A DNA stretch of 43,499 nt from Sphingomonas palustris (lineage in GTDB: Bacteria; Pseudomonadota; Alphaproteobacteria; Sphingomonadales; Sphingomonadaceae). Position 1 is the stretch's first letter; the number at the start of each line of letters is the position of its first letter. The DNA lies in the NCBI GenBank assembly GCA_026225215.1, contig JAMFSI010000060.1, positions 1 to 43,499 on the forward strand, given 5' to 3'. The notes beneath the pieces were generated by a model, which was not told where the DNA came from, searched no databases, and saw nothing but the letters and a program-made list of their open reading frames with translations. This document shows, piece after piece, positions 25,071 through 33,118 of this stretch. The translations under genes and the position numbers were made by a program.

Positions 25071-25143
25071 ATATCGATTTTCGATATTATCGATTGACGA
25101 TATGGAGATAATCATATATTGATTATCGATATTGAGCATATCG
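25071..25143 (+). promoter_or_regulatory. cluster of four inverted repeats ahead of the DUF2975/Xre/exporter operon
   Basis: Four palindromes in 73 bp: ATATCGA-ttt-TCGATAT (25071-25087), TATCG-attga-CGATA (25088-25102), GATAATC-atatatt-GATTATC (25107-25127) and CGATAT-tgagc-ATATCG (25127-25143). A possible -35 TTGACG (25094-25099) and -10 TATATT (25115-25120) lie among them, and the last site abuts the ribosome binding site of the 31-residue peptide gene. The surrounding DNA is far more AT-rich than its neighbours. Confidence 0.7.
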
Positions 25144-25153
25144 GAGAACATCC

Positions 25154-25249
25154 ATGACCCAATCCTTTATCCGCCCGCTGGCCGCTTTTTTGGCGGTTAC
25201 CGCTATGAACGTCCTGTGGGTTACAACTCTCGCCATGCACGCAGCCTGA
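25154..25249 (+). CDS. 31-residue single-span membrane peptide
   Basis: A short open frame, ATG to TGA, encoding MTQSFIRPLAAFLAVTAMNV followed by LWVTTLAMHAA. It is hydrophobic throughout except for one Arg near the N-terminus, and fits one transmembrane helix (about 9-28) with the N-terminus inside. GGAG lies 8 bp before the ATG, and the palindrome cluster ends just upstream. It is 49 bp ahead of the DUF2975 gene on the same strand, probably in one operon. No family is recognised; a leader or small regulatory membrane peptide is inference. Confidence 0.55.
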   Translation: MTQSFIRPLAAFLAVTAMNVLWVTTLAMHAA

Positions 25250-25298
25250 CTGCGCGCCGGGGGATGGCTGCAGGGCAACAATGCCGGGAGGAAATATC

Positions 25299-25832
25299 AT
25301 GCTGACTACCGATCGCGATCCGCTGCTTCGCGGCACCAGGTTGCTGTTGGTTATCACCGTGGTGATCTTTTTCGTCGCCGGTGTCGGGGCATTGGGTTCG
25401 CTGGTGCCGGTCTGGTTCTTCAGCGATCATGTCATCAGATGGTTGTCCGCCCATTCGGACGGCTCGCAAGTCGGACGCGATGCGCTGGTGGCGGTCAGTG
25501 TCATGCTGATCGGGCTGACTGTAATCGATGGCCTGAGCATTCAGTTCTTGCGCAAACTGATCGCCATCATCGATTCTGTAGGGCAGGGATCCCCGTTCAT
25601 TCCCGAAAACGCCGTCCGATTGCGCGGCATGGGATGGCTGGTGCTGACGATGCAGGGCATGGAACTGCTCGGTCCGCCACTGACGCCGTGGTTGCGGCAG
25701 GCGCTGGCCAACCATCGCTTCTTTGTCCCGTTCTCGCTGGGCGCTCTGGTCACGGCGCTGTTGCTGTTCATCCTGGCCCGGGTATTCGATCACGGCACGC
25801 GCCTGGCCGAAGACGTCGAGGGTACCGTTTGA
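25299..25832 (+). CDS. DUF2975 membrane protein
   Basis: A 177-residue protein with four membrane helices (about 14-36, 63-84, 108-126 and 140-162 by hydrophobicity) and the DUF2975 motif LRKLIAIIDSVGQGSPFIPENAVRLRGMGW. DUF2975 proteins are typically followed by a small Xre regulator, as here (1-bp overlap, TGATG), and are thought to sense or control that regulator, by analogy only. The ATG at 25299 has GGAGGAAA upstream. Confidence 0.88.
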   Translation: MLTTDRDPLLRGTRLLLVITVVIFFVAGVGALGSLVPVWFFSDHVIRWLSAHSDGSQVGRDALVAVSVMLIGLTVIDGLSIQFLRKLIAIIDSVGQGSPFIPENAVRLRGMGWLVLTMQGMELLGPPLTPWLRQALANHRFFVPFSLGALVTALLLFILARVFDHGTRLAEDVEGTV

Positions 25833-26068
25833 TGGCCGACCGTGAAATCGACGGGGGCTCTCGCATCGTCGTAAAGCTCGATGACCTGCTGTACGCGCGC
25901 CGAATGACGCTGACCGAACTGGCCGAGCGCGTCGATATCACGCTTGCCAATCTCTCGATCCTCAAGACCGGCAAGGCCAAGGCTATCCGCTTCTCGACGC
26001 TGGAGGCGATCTGCCGCGAACTCCAATGCCAGCCGGGCGACCTGCTCGGCTATAATGGTGAAGAATAA
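25832..26068 (+). CDS. small Xre/YozG-type helix-turn-helix regulator
   Basis: A 78-residue protein that is almost only a Cro/C1-type domain: IVVKLDDLLYARRMTLTELAERVDITLANLSILKTGKAKAIRFSTLEAICRELQCQPGDLLGYN. This form regularly accompanies DUF2975 genes. It starts one base inside the DUF2975 stop. The palindrome cluster at 25071-25143 is its most likely target, so it probably controls the whole operon, including the exporter. Confidence 0.92.
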   Translation: MADREIDGGSRIVVKLDDLLYARRMTLTELAERVDITLANLSILKTGKAKAIRFSTLEAICRELQCQPGDLLGYNGEE

Positions 26069-26072
26069 CGCC

Positions 26073-27557
26073 ATGGCGGCGACAATCGACCGGGAGCCGA
26101 GCGCGCGTCGTCTGTTCGCCGTGCTGGGTATCGGCTCGTTGCTCGGCGGCTGCGTGGTCGGGCCCAATTACACGCCGCCGTTGGCAGCATCGCTCGCGGT
26201 GCCGGCCGATTACACCATTCATATCGCGCCCGGCGCCCCGATCGACCTGGCGAGCTGGTGGCAGCAGTTCAACGATCCGCTGCTCACCGATCTCATTGCC
26301 CGGGCGACCACCGGCAATCTCGATATTGCCGTTTCGGAGGCGAGGCTCCGGCAGGCGCGCGAGTCCCTGGTCCAGGCGAAAGCCAGCCTGCTGCCGACGG
26401 TAACCGGGTCGGCGAGCGAAACCCATACTGCAGAATATACCAAGACCGCTGTGGTGGGCGGCATACCGCAGCTCGGTGGCAATTACGCCTTCGATACGCT
26501 GTCGCTTGGGGCGGATGCGTCGTGGCAGGCAGACATTTTTGGCGGCAATCGGCGTTCTGTAGAAGCCTCGCGGGCAAGCGCGGGTTCAGCGCAGTTCCAG
26601 CTTATCGGTGTGCGCACCTCGGTGGCGGGCGAAGTGGCGAGTAATTACATCGCCGCGCGCCTCGCCCAGGCCCGGCTGGCCATTGCCCGCGATACGCTGC
26701 GCACGCAGGACGACAATCTCGATATCGCCGGCTGGCGGGTGCAGGCCGGCCTGGCCTCGTCGCTCGACGAGGAGCAGGCCCGCGCCCAGCGCGCGCAGAC
26801 CGCCGCAACTATCCCGCAATTCGATACCGACTTCACCAGCGCGGTCAATCGTCTCGGGGTACTGACCGGACAAGCCCCCGGTGCGCTGCGCGCTGCGCTT
26901 GAAGTGCCCGGCGCGATCCCTCGTGGTCCCGATGGCGTCGCGGTCGGTATCCCCGCTGACACGTTGCGCCAACGGCCCGATGTACGTGCGGCGGAGCGCG
27001 ATCTCGCCACGGCCACCGCGCAGATCGGCGTCGCGCAAGCGCAGCTTTATCCGGCGCTGACGATCACCGGCAATCTGGCGACCGAGGGCAGCAAGTTCTC
27101 CGGGCTGACCGACCTCATCACCAGTTCGCTGTTCGCCGGATTGAGCCAGACCATTTTCGATGGCGGACGGCTGCGCTCGGAGGTTCGCGCAGCGCGCGCC
27201 AATACCGATGCCGCCTTCGCGACTTACAAATCGACGGTGCTCACTGGCCTCGAAGATGTCGAGAACGGCATGCAGGCCGTAGACTCCGCCAAGCGCCAGC
27301 AGGTCGAGTTGGCCATCGCGCGCGACGCCTCGAACAATGCCGCGATCTTTGCGCGCAGCCAGTACCGCACCGGCCTCACCGATTTCGTCACCCTGCTCCA
27401 AAGCGAACAGTCGCTGCTGTCGGCGCGCGACGCATTGGCTTCGTCCGAGGCCAGTCAGGCGACCGCACTGGTCCAGCTTTACCTTGCGCTCGGCGGCGGC
27501 TGGCAGCCTGATGCGGCACCTCTAGCGGCCCGAACAACGGATCACAGCCATGACTGA
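26073..27557 (+). CDS. NodT-family outer-membrane efflux lipoprotein
   Basis: A 494-residue TolC-like outer-membrane factor. The signal peptide ends in lipobox SLLGGC (Cys about 27), then VVGPNYTPP, the family start. Two coiled-coil/beta repeats include SEARLRQARESLVQAKASLLPTVTGSAS and AERDLATATAQIGVAQAQLYPALTITGNL. It is the outer-membrane channel of the exporter. An in-frame ATG at 26055 is also possible, within the end of the Xre gene. It overlaps the next gene by 8 bp. Confidence 0.93.
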   Translation: MAATIDREPSARRLFAVLGIGSLLGGCVVGPNYTPPLAASLAVPADYTIHIAPGAPIDLASWWQQFNDPLLTDLIARATTGNLDIAVSEARLRQARESLVQAKASLLPTVTGSASETHTAEYTKTAVVGGIPQLGGNYAFDTLSLGADASWQADIFGGNRRSVEASRASAGSAQFQLIGVRTSVAGEVASNYIAARLAQARLAIARDTLRTQDDNLDIAGWRVQAGLASSLDEEQARAQRAQTAATIPQFDTDFTSAVNRLGVLTGQAPGALRAALEVPGAIPRGPDGVAVGIPADTLRQRPDVRAAERDLATATAQIGVAQAQLYPALTITGNLATEGSKFSGLTDLITSSLFAGLSQTIFDGGRLRSEVRAARANTDAAFATYKSTVLTGLEDVENGMQAVDSAKRQQVELAIARDASNNAAIFARSQYRTGLTDFVTLLQSEQSLLSARDALASSEASQATALVQLYLALGGGWQPDAAPLAARTTDHSHD

Positions 27558-28857
27558 CTCCACCCTCGCGGAATTTCTGGGCGAGGATGCGGCACCGCCG
27601 CGCCGGCGCTGGCTCAAATGGGGCGCCATCGGTCTCGGCGTGATCGTGCTGCTGCTCATCCTGCGCGCGGTGTTCGGCGGCCATGCCGCCGCGCAATATG
27701 CCACCGCGCCAGTGCAGAAGGGCGATCTCGCCGTCACTGTCTCGGCCACCGGCAATCTTGCCCCAACCAAGCAAGTCAATGTCGGCTCCGAAGAGTCGGG
27801 GATCATCGTCGGCGTCTTCGTGCAGAACAACGACCATGTGACCAAGGGCCAGAAGCTCGCCCAGATCGATCCGACGCTGTTTCGCGATGCGGTGATGCAG
27901 AGCCAGGCCGCGCTGCTGTCGGCGCAAGCGTCGGTCGCGCAGAACAAGGCGACCCTCGATCAGAATACCACGACGTTGCATCGCTATCGCGAGGTGGCGC
28001 GATTGTCGGGCGGCAAGGTGCCCTCGCAAACCGAACTGGATACCGCCAAAGGCGACTATGCACGCGCCATCGCCAATCTCCAGGCCGCCGAAGCGCAGGT
28101 GGCCCAGGCGCGGGCGACACTATCGACTAACCAGACCAACCTCGCCAAATCGACGATCTACGCGCCGGTCGACGGCGTGGTGCTATCGCGGCAAGTCGAG
28201 CCCGGCCAGACCGTGGCGGCGGCATTCAACGTCACCACGCTGTTCACCATCGCTGAGGATCTTACCGCGATGAAGCTCGACGTGAAGGTGGACGAGGCCG
28301 ATATCGGCGAAGTCGCGGTCGGTGACAGCGCCAGCTTCGCGGTCGATGCTTATCCGGGGCGCAGCTTCGAGGGCTCGGTCACCCGCATCGATCTTGGCGC
28401 CAATGCCACCCCGACGATCAACAGCGCCGGCACCACGGTTACGGCGACCACCACGGTGATCTCCTATACCGCGTCGCTGACAGTCAAAAACCCGCAGCTA
28501 TTGCTGCGCCCCGGCATGACCGCGACCGCGAGCATCCTCGCCTCGATGGAGCATGATCAGATCCTCGTGCCCAACGCCGCGCTGCGTTTTACCCCCGAGG
28601 CGGACAAGGCCATGGGCGGATTCCAGCTCGGCCCCAAGCAGGGCAGCGGCGGCTTTGGCGTGGCCGGCCAGACCAAGACCGCGACCATCGGTCGTGGCAG
28701 TCAGCAGACCGTCTATGTCCTCGGCGATGATGGCAAGCCGCGCGCGGTGCGGGTCACCATCGGCAGCAACAACGGCACGGTGACCGCGGTGACCGGCTCG
28801 GGCCTGAAGCCGGGGACGCAGGTGATCACCGGGCGGCTGGCCAAGGCGGGCACATGA
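27550..28857 (+). CDS. HlyD/MacA-like periplasmic adaptor protein
   Basis: A 435-residue membrane-fusion protein: one N-terminal membrane anchor (about 24-42, WGAIGLGVIVLLLILRAVF), the lipoyl half-motifs (ATGNLAPTKQVNVGSEESGIIVGVFVQNNDHVTKGQKLAQID and TIYAPVDGVVLSRQVEPGQTVAA) around a coiled coil (about 110-195), and beta-barrel/membrane-proximal domains. It links the NodT channel to the ABC pump. The C-terminal Gly-rich insertion (GPKQGSGGFGVAGQTK) is unusual. Confidence 0.92.
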   Translation: MTDSTLAEFLGEDAAPPRRRWLKWGAIGLGVIVLLLILRAVFGGHAAAQYATAPVQKGDLAVTVSATGNLAPTKQVNVGSEESGIIVGVFVQNNDHVTKGQKLAQIDPTLFRDAVMQSQAALLSAQASVAQNKATLDQNTTTLHRYREVARLSGGKVPSQTELDTAKGDYARAIANLQAAEAQVAQARATLSTNQTNLAKSTIYAPVDGVVLSRQVEPGQTVAAAFNVTTLFTIAEDLTAMKLDVKVDEADIGEVAVGDSASFAVDAYPGRSFEGSVTRIDLGANATPTINSAGTTVTATTTVISYTASLTVKNPQLLLRPGMTATASILASMEHDQILVPNAALRFTPEADKAMGGFQLGPKQGSGGFGVAGQTKTATIGRGSQQTVYVLGDDGKPRAVRVTIGSNNGTVTAVTGSGLKPGTQVITGRLAKAGT

Positions 28858-29573
28858 CCGGGGGCATAAGCGCCGATAATCCCGAGCCGCTGATCCGCCT
28901 CGCCAACGTCACTAAGCGCTTCGGCACCGGCGAGGCGGCGTTCCAGGCGTTGAAAGGTGTCGATCTCGATATCGAGCAGGGCGATTTCATGGCGGTTATG
29001 GGCCCTTCGGGGTCGGGCAAATCGACCACCATGAACATCCTCGGCTGCCTTGATGTGCCATCCTCGGGTAGTTTCCTGTTTCGTGGACATCATGTCGAGC
29101 ATCTCGGGCGGGATCAGCGCGCGCTATTGCGCCGCCGCTATCTCGGTTTCGTCTTTCAGGGCTTCAATCTGCTTGCCCGCACCACCGCGCTCGAAAACGT
29201 CGAACTGCCGCTACTCTATCGCGGCGAGGACAAGCGGGTCCGTTATCAGATGGCGATGGCGGCGCTCGACAAGGTCGGGCTTGGGCCGTGGGCGAAGCAT
29301 ACTCCGGCGGAATTGTCCGGCGGTCAGCAACAGCGCGTCGCCATCGCCCGCGCCATCGTCACCCATCCCGATGTACTGCTGGCGGACGAACCGACCGGGA
29401 ATCTCGACAGCGAAAGGTCGATCGAGATCATGGAACTGCTCACCGATCTCAACCGGGTGAGCGGCATCACCGTGTTGATGGTCACTCACGAGCCCGAGAT
29501 GGCGGCCTATGCTCGCACCATCGTCCATTTTCGCGACGGCCTCGTCCATTCGATCGAGCGCAAAGCTGCATGA
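28854..29573 (+). CDS. MacB/LolD-type ABC transporter ATP-binding protein
   Basis: A 239-residue ATPase. Walker A is GPSGSGKST (about 50-58), the signature is LSGGQQQRVAIARA, Walker B is VLLADEPTGNLD and the switch His is in VTHE. Sequence and context fit the MacB subclass, with ATPase and permease as separate chains. Overlaps of 4 bp at both ends (ATGA) couple it to the adaptor and the permease. Confidence 0.95.
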   Translation: MTGGISADNPEPLIRLANVTKRFGTGEAAFQALKGVDLDIEQGDFMAVMGPSGSGKSTTMNILGCLDVPSSGSFLFRGHHVEHLGRDQRALLRRRYLGFVFQGFNLLARTTALENVELPLLYRGEDKRVRYQMAMAALDKVGLGPWAKHTPAELSGGQQQRVAIARAIVTHPDVLLADEPTGNLDSERSIEIMELLTDLNRVSGITVLMVTHEPEMAAYARTIVHFRDGLVHSIERKAA

Positions 29574-30805
29574 CCGGGCAAGTCAGCACCACCCGCCTCA
29601 TCGCCACCACCGCGCTGCTCGCGGTGCGGGCGATCCGGCGGCACGTGCTGCGCTCGTTCCTGACGGTGCTGGGCATCGTTATCGGCGTCTTCGCGGTGGT
29701 GACGATGGTCACCCTCGGCAATGGCGCGGCCCGGTCGGTCCATGACCAGGTCTCGGGGCTTGGCGCCAATATCCTGGCAGTGCTGCCCGGCACCGCCACC
29801 GGGCGCGGCGGCGGCGGGGAAACCCCACCGCCGTTCAAGCCGGAGGATGTCGATGCCATTCGCGACCCGATCGGCGGCGTCACCGCGGTCGCCGCGCAAG
29901 CGCAGGCTTCGGCGACGGCGGTGTTCAACGCGGCGAACTGGCCGACCACGGTCAACGGCACCAGCGATGCTTATCTCGACGCCCAGAACTGGAAGCTGAC
30001 CGATGGTCGGCGCTTCAGCGATCAGGAGGAGCAGGCGGGGAAATCGGTGTGCCTGCTCGGGACCACGGTGACCAAAAACCTCTATGTCGGCCAGGAGCCG
30101 GTGGGAACGACGCTGCGGCTGGGATCGATCAGCTGCACGGTGATCGGCGTCCTTGCGACGCGCGGTCAAGGGGGCTTCGGCCAGGACAATGATGATACCG
30201 TGATCATGCCGCTCAAGGCGGTGCAGCGCCGCCTGACCGGCAGTCGCGATATCCGCGCCATCATCGTTGCCGCCGATCCCGCTTATGACAGCGCTGCTGT
30301 TCAGGAATCGATCGCGGCACTGATGCGCCAGCGCCGCAATATCAATGGCGGCAAACTCGATGATTTTACCATTTTCGACAGCAAGCAGATCGCCGACACG
30401 CTCTCCAGCGTCACCGGCATGCTCACCGCCATCGTCAGCGCGGTGGCCGCGATTTCGCTGCTGGTAGGCGGGATCGGCATCATGAACATCATGCTGGTTT
30501 CGGTCACCGAGCGCACCCGCGAGATCGGCATTCGCCTCGCCATCGGCGCGGTCGGCCGCGAAGTGATGCTGCAATTCCTGGTCGAGGCGGTGGTGCTGTC
30601 GTGCATCGGCGGGTTGATCGGACTGGTGCTGGCTTTTTTTACCACGCTCGGTCTGTCAGCACTGCTCGCCATACCCTTCGTGTTCGATCCCCTGACCAAT
30701 ATCATGGCCTTCGCCTTTTCAGGCCTGATCGGCGTGATCTTCGGTTATTTTCCGGCCAGACGCGCGGCCAGTCTCAACCCGATCGACGCTTTGCGCCATG
30801 AGTAG
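29570..30805 (+). CDS. MacB-like ABC transporter permease
   Basis: A 411-residue permease: one N-terminal helix (about 27-48, SFLTVLGIVIGVFAVVTMV), a large periplasmic MacB_PCD domain (about 50-280) and a C-terminal FtsX domain with three helices (from LTAIVSAVAAISLLVGGIGIMNIMLVSV, the ERTREIGIRLAIGA motif, to ALRHE). MacB systems use the ATPase to drive periplasmic substrates through a TolC-type channel; substrates include macrolides, peptides and siderophores. The substrate here is unknown. Last gene of the operon. Confidence 0.95.
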   Translation: MTGQVSTTRLIATTALLAVRAIRRHVLRSFLTVLGIVIGVFAVVTMVTLGNGAARSVHDQVSGLGANILAVLPGTATGRGGGGETPPPFKPEDVDAIRDPIGGVTAVAAQAQASATAVFNAANWPTTVNGTSDAYLDAQNWKLTDGRRFSDQEEQAGKSVCLLGTTVTKNLYVGQEPVGTTLRLGSISCTVIGVLATRGQGGFGQDNDDTVIMPLKAVQRRLTGSRDIRAIIVAADPAYDSAAVQESIAALMRQRRNINGGKLDDFTIFDSKQIADTLSSVTGMLTAIVSAVAAISLLVGGIGIMNIMLVSVTERTREIGIRLAIGAVGREVMLQFLVEAVVLSCIGGLIGLVLAFFTTLGLSALLAIPFVFDPLTNIMAFAFSGLIGVIFGYFPARRAASLNPIDALRHE

Positions 30806-30869
30806 AACCCGTCTCACGCGCGCTGGATTGATAGGCATGCAGGAAGGGAGTGCCATTCAGCCCGATCTA

Positions 30870-30932
30870 AGCTTTTGTTATCGCATCGCTTAATGCCAAA
30901 AACCGGTGCCCACTTTTTGGCGCGATGCTCTA
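30870..30932. repeat. family D palindrome, copy 1
   Basis: About 63 bp: AGCTTTTGTTATCGCATCGC, then TTAATGCCAAAAACCGGTGC and CCACTTTTTGGCGCGATGC. GCCAAAAA / TTTTTGGC and GCATCGC / GCGATGC form the stem. About 85% identical to 38477-38540. It lies downstream of the macB-like permease, where it may terminate transcription. Confidence 0.85.
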
Positions 30933-30983
30933 AAATTCTCTAGCAAAAATCGCACGGCCTTGACTTCTCATCGCAAGATATTA

Positions 30984-31006
30984 TTCACATTTTGAACAAA
31001 TGTGAA
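30984..31006 (+). promoter_or_regulatory. perfect 23-bp palindromic operator upstream of the redox cluster
   Basis: TTCACATTT (30984-30992) and AAATGTGAA (30998-31006) are a perfect 9-bp inverted repeat around TGAAC. It lies 21 bp before the first gene of the cluster. Its length and symmetry are typical of a dimeric repressor or activator site; the cognate regulator cannot be named. Confidence 0.65.
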
Positions 31007-31027
31007 CGGTGGAGAGTGAGTCGTCGA

Positions 31028-31846
31028 ATGATGAGGTTGTTACGCCATTTGGCGCTGCCGGCCCTATCCGCCATGCTGAGCGCTGCCGCCGTCGCGCAGC
31101 CCGTCGATTTGCCGATTCCTGTGGCAAACCTGGACCGGCTGCCAGCGACTGTGCATATTCTGCGCTTGCCCGGTGGCGCGGTTTACGCCGATGCGGACGG
31201 GCACGTCCTCTATGGGATGGACATGCGCACCTTGATTAGGGAAGGGGTTGATCCCGCGCAACACTGTATCGGCGATTGCGCTGCAACCTGGAAGCCGCTG
31301 CTGGCGCCCCCGGGCAGCGAACCGACCATCAGCTTCCCTCGCCATTACGGCAAGGGGATCGTCGAGCTTCCGCGCTCGGCCAGCACCACCAGCGCTTTAC
31401 CGCTGCCAGCCGATTGGGGCATCATTGCGGGCCCGCAAGGGCCGCAATGGGTCTATAAGAATTGGCACATGGTTTTCGTCCGGCGCGGCGATCGTCCGGG
31501 TTCCACGGCTTTCGACGGCGCCGAAGAGCAAACCTGGAATACGCTGAAATTCATTCCGCCGATCCCCAAAGTGATCGCCCCCGGCAATGTCCAGCCGATC
31601 GCGGTGAAGGGCGACTACATTCTCGCCGATGCGGATGGCCATGCCTTGTTCACCGGTTCCTGCGCGCAAAGCTGCGCCGGCTGGCAACCACTCGGTGCTG
31701 GCATGGCTTCCGCGGCGATCGGCGAATGGACGGTCAACACGCGCGGGGATGCGCCGCAATGGCTGTGGCGTGGCAAGCCGGTTTTCGTCAGTCAGGAAGA
31801 TGATCCCAAGCAGATCCCGGCTTCGACGCAACCCCTCAAGCCCTGA
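31028..31846 (+). CDS. exported secreted-repeat (COG4315-like) protein
   Basis: A 272-residue protein with a Sec signal peptide (LLRHLALPALSAMLSAAAVAQ). The mature part has repeats of the secreted-repeat type (PF03640-like): LRLPGGAVYADADGHVLYGMD with CIGDCAATWKPLLAP, a middle unit GPQWVYKNWHMVFVRRGDRPG, and LADADGHALFTGSCAQSCAGWQPLG. Each CxxxC loop probably forms a disulfide. Function of the family is unknown; members are often found with redox or haem proteins. The adjacent ATG at 31031 is an equally possible start. It leads the cluster. Confidence 0.75.
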   Translation: MMRLLRHLALPALSAMLSAAAVAQPVDLPIPVANLDRLPATVHILRLPGGAVYADADGHVLYGMDMRTLIREGVDPAQHCIGDCAATWKPLLAPPGSEPTISFPRHYGKGIVELPRSASTTSALPLPADWGIIAGPQGPQWVYKNWHMVFVRRGDRPGSTAFDGAEEQTWNTLKFIPPIPKVIAPGNVQPIAVKGDYILADADGHALFTGSCAQSCAGWQPLGAGMASAAIGEWTVNTRGDAPQWLWRGKPVFVSQEDDPKQIPASTQPLKP

Positions 31847-31861
31847 CAACGGGATCGCAAG

Positions 31862-33118
31862 ATGAGCAATATGCATAGCAACCACGATCGGCGCTCTTTC
31901 CCCACGGGGTGGTGGCGAGGCGCTCGCCCCGTCGCATCAGGCGCGCTGGCGATCGGACTATTGGCGGTCGCACCCATCGCCGGCCACCATCTTGTCGGCG
32001 GTAGCCCGGCGCGCTCGGCGGAAAACCCGCCCGCAAAATTGCCTGCTCCGCCGCGCGATGGCACGCTGGGCTTCGTCGTCGCGCAATTCGTATCGCCGAT
32101 TGTACCGGGCAACGATGCCTGTCCGCATGGTACCGCACCGCGCTTGCGCGAGGAATATCTGCGCACCCTGCCCGATGCCGAGCAGGCGCGGCTGCGTCTG
32201 AAGGATAATGAGAAGGAATTGGTCAGCCGCTGGCACGCTTATGCTCTCGGGCCCAACGAGACCAATGTCTGTTCGCAGCCCGATATGTTCACGCATACGC
32301 CTTATCCCGGCGTCGAAAGCCGCTATGGCTGGGGCCTCAACCTCGGCGGCAGGAATGCTGCGGGCGCAGGCGATAATACGACCTGCGCGCATGACAAATT
32401 CCAGTCTCCCACCGGCGAACAGGGGATCGACAATCAGGAATATCGGGCGACCGGCTGCACGCTGGAAATGCGCGGGGTCGACGGCAACGGCGGTGACGCG
32501 CTGACCGGGATGCAACAATTCCACAACTCCGGCCAATGGACTCAAGTGATCCTGCTCAAGGGCGTTCACAGCTTCGTCCATCAGGACAATGTCGAAGTGA
32601 TCTATGCCAATACCGCCGATCGACCGATACTGGATAGCAAGGGCCAGTTCCTGCCCGGCATGAGTTTTACCGTGAACGATACCGGCGCCCGGCATCGCAA
32701 CGTGCTGCACGGACGGATCGACAATGGCGTGTTGACCACCGAGCCGGCAGACATCAAGCTGGCACAGACCTGGGGGCAGGGTGGCCCGCGCGACATCCGT
32801 GGAAATCGTAGCGCCTATCATTATCACAAGGGCCGGTTGCGCCTCGAATTTCAGCCCGATGGCTCGCTGCGGGGCCTCGTCGGCGGTTATCGCAATCTCT
32901 TCGATGTGATCGTCAGCTCCTCACTCGGCGGTGAGGGCGCCGCTATCGTTGCCGGGATCGACTGTTCGGCCGAGATGGCGTCGCTCAAAAAATACGCAGA
33001 CGGCATGCGCGATCCCAAAACCGGCCAATGCACTGCTGTATCGAGCGCAATGCGTATCGGCGCCATTCCCGCCTTCGTCGCCGATCTGCCGACCGCCCAG
33101 AGGACCGCTTCCCGATGA
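31862..33118 (+). CDS. exported protein of unknown function (418 residues)
   Basis: Not recognised. An N-terminal hydrophobic stretch (about 25-42, ASGALAIGLLAVAPIAG) looks like a signal peptide or anchor, preceded by RR. The rest is polar and rich in His, Gly and Asn, with six spaced Cys in the mature part (DACPHG, NVCSQP, TTCAHD, TGCTLE, IDCSAE, GQCTAV) and stretches such as GVHSFVHQDNVEVIYAN and GNRSAYHYHKGRLRLEFQPDGSLRGLVGG. Its end overlaps the DUF1592 gene by 4 bp, so the two are coupled and may form a complex. Because the DUF1592 partner lacks the usual N-terminal cytochrome domain, this protein could supply a missing part, as inference. Confidence 0.7.
   Translation: MSNMHSNHDRRSFPTGWWRGARPVASGALAIGLLAVAPIAGHHLVGGSPARSAENPPAKLPAPPRDGTLGFVVAQFVSPIVPGNDACPHGTAPRLREEYLRTLPDAEQARLRLKDNEKELVSRWHAYALGPNETNVCSQPDMFTHTPYPGVESRYGWGLNLGGRNAAGAGDNTTCAHDKFQSPTGEQGIDNQEYRATGCTLEMRGVDGNGGDALTGMQQFHNSGQWTQVILLKGVHSFVHQDNVEVIYANTADRPILDSKGQFLPGMSFTVNDTGARHRNVLHGRIDNGVLTTEPADIKLAQTWGQGGPRDIRGNRSAYHYHKGRLRLEFQPDGSLRGLVGGYRNLFDVIVSSSLGGEGAAIVAGIDCSAEMASLKKYADGMRDPKTGQCTAVSSAMRIGAIPAFVADLPTAQRTASR

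Noticed and set aside
29507..30574. Minus-strand frame of 355 codons opposite the MacB-like permease
   Set aside because: Antisense shadow of a certain gene.
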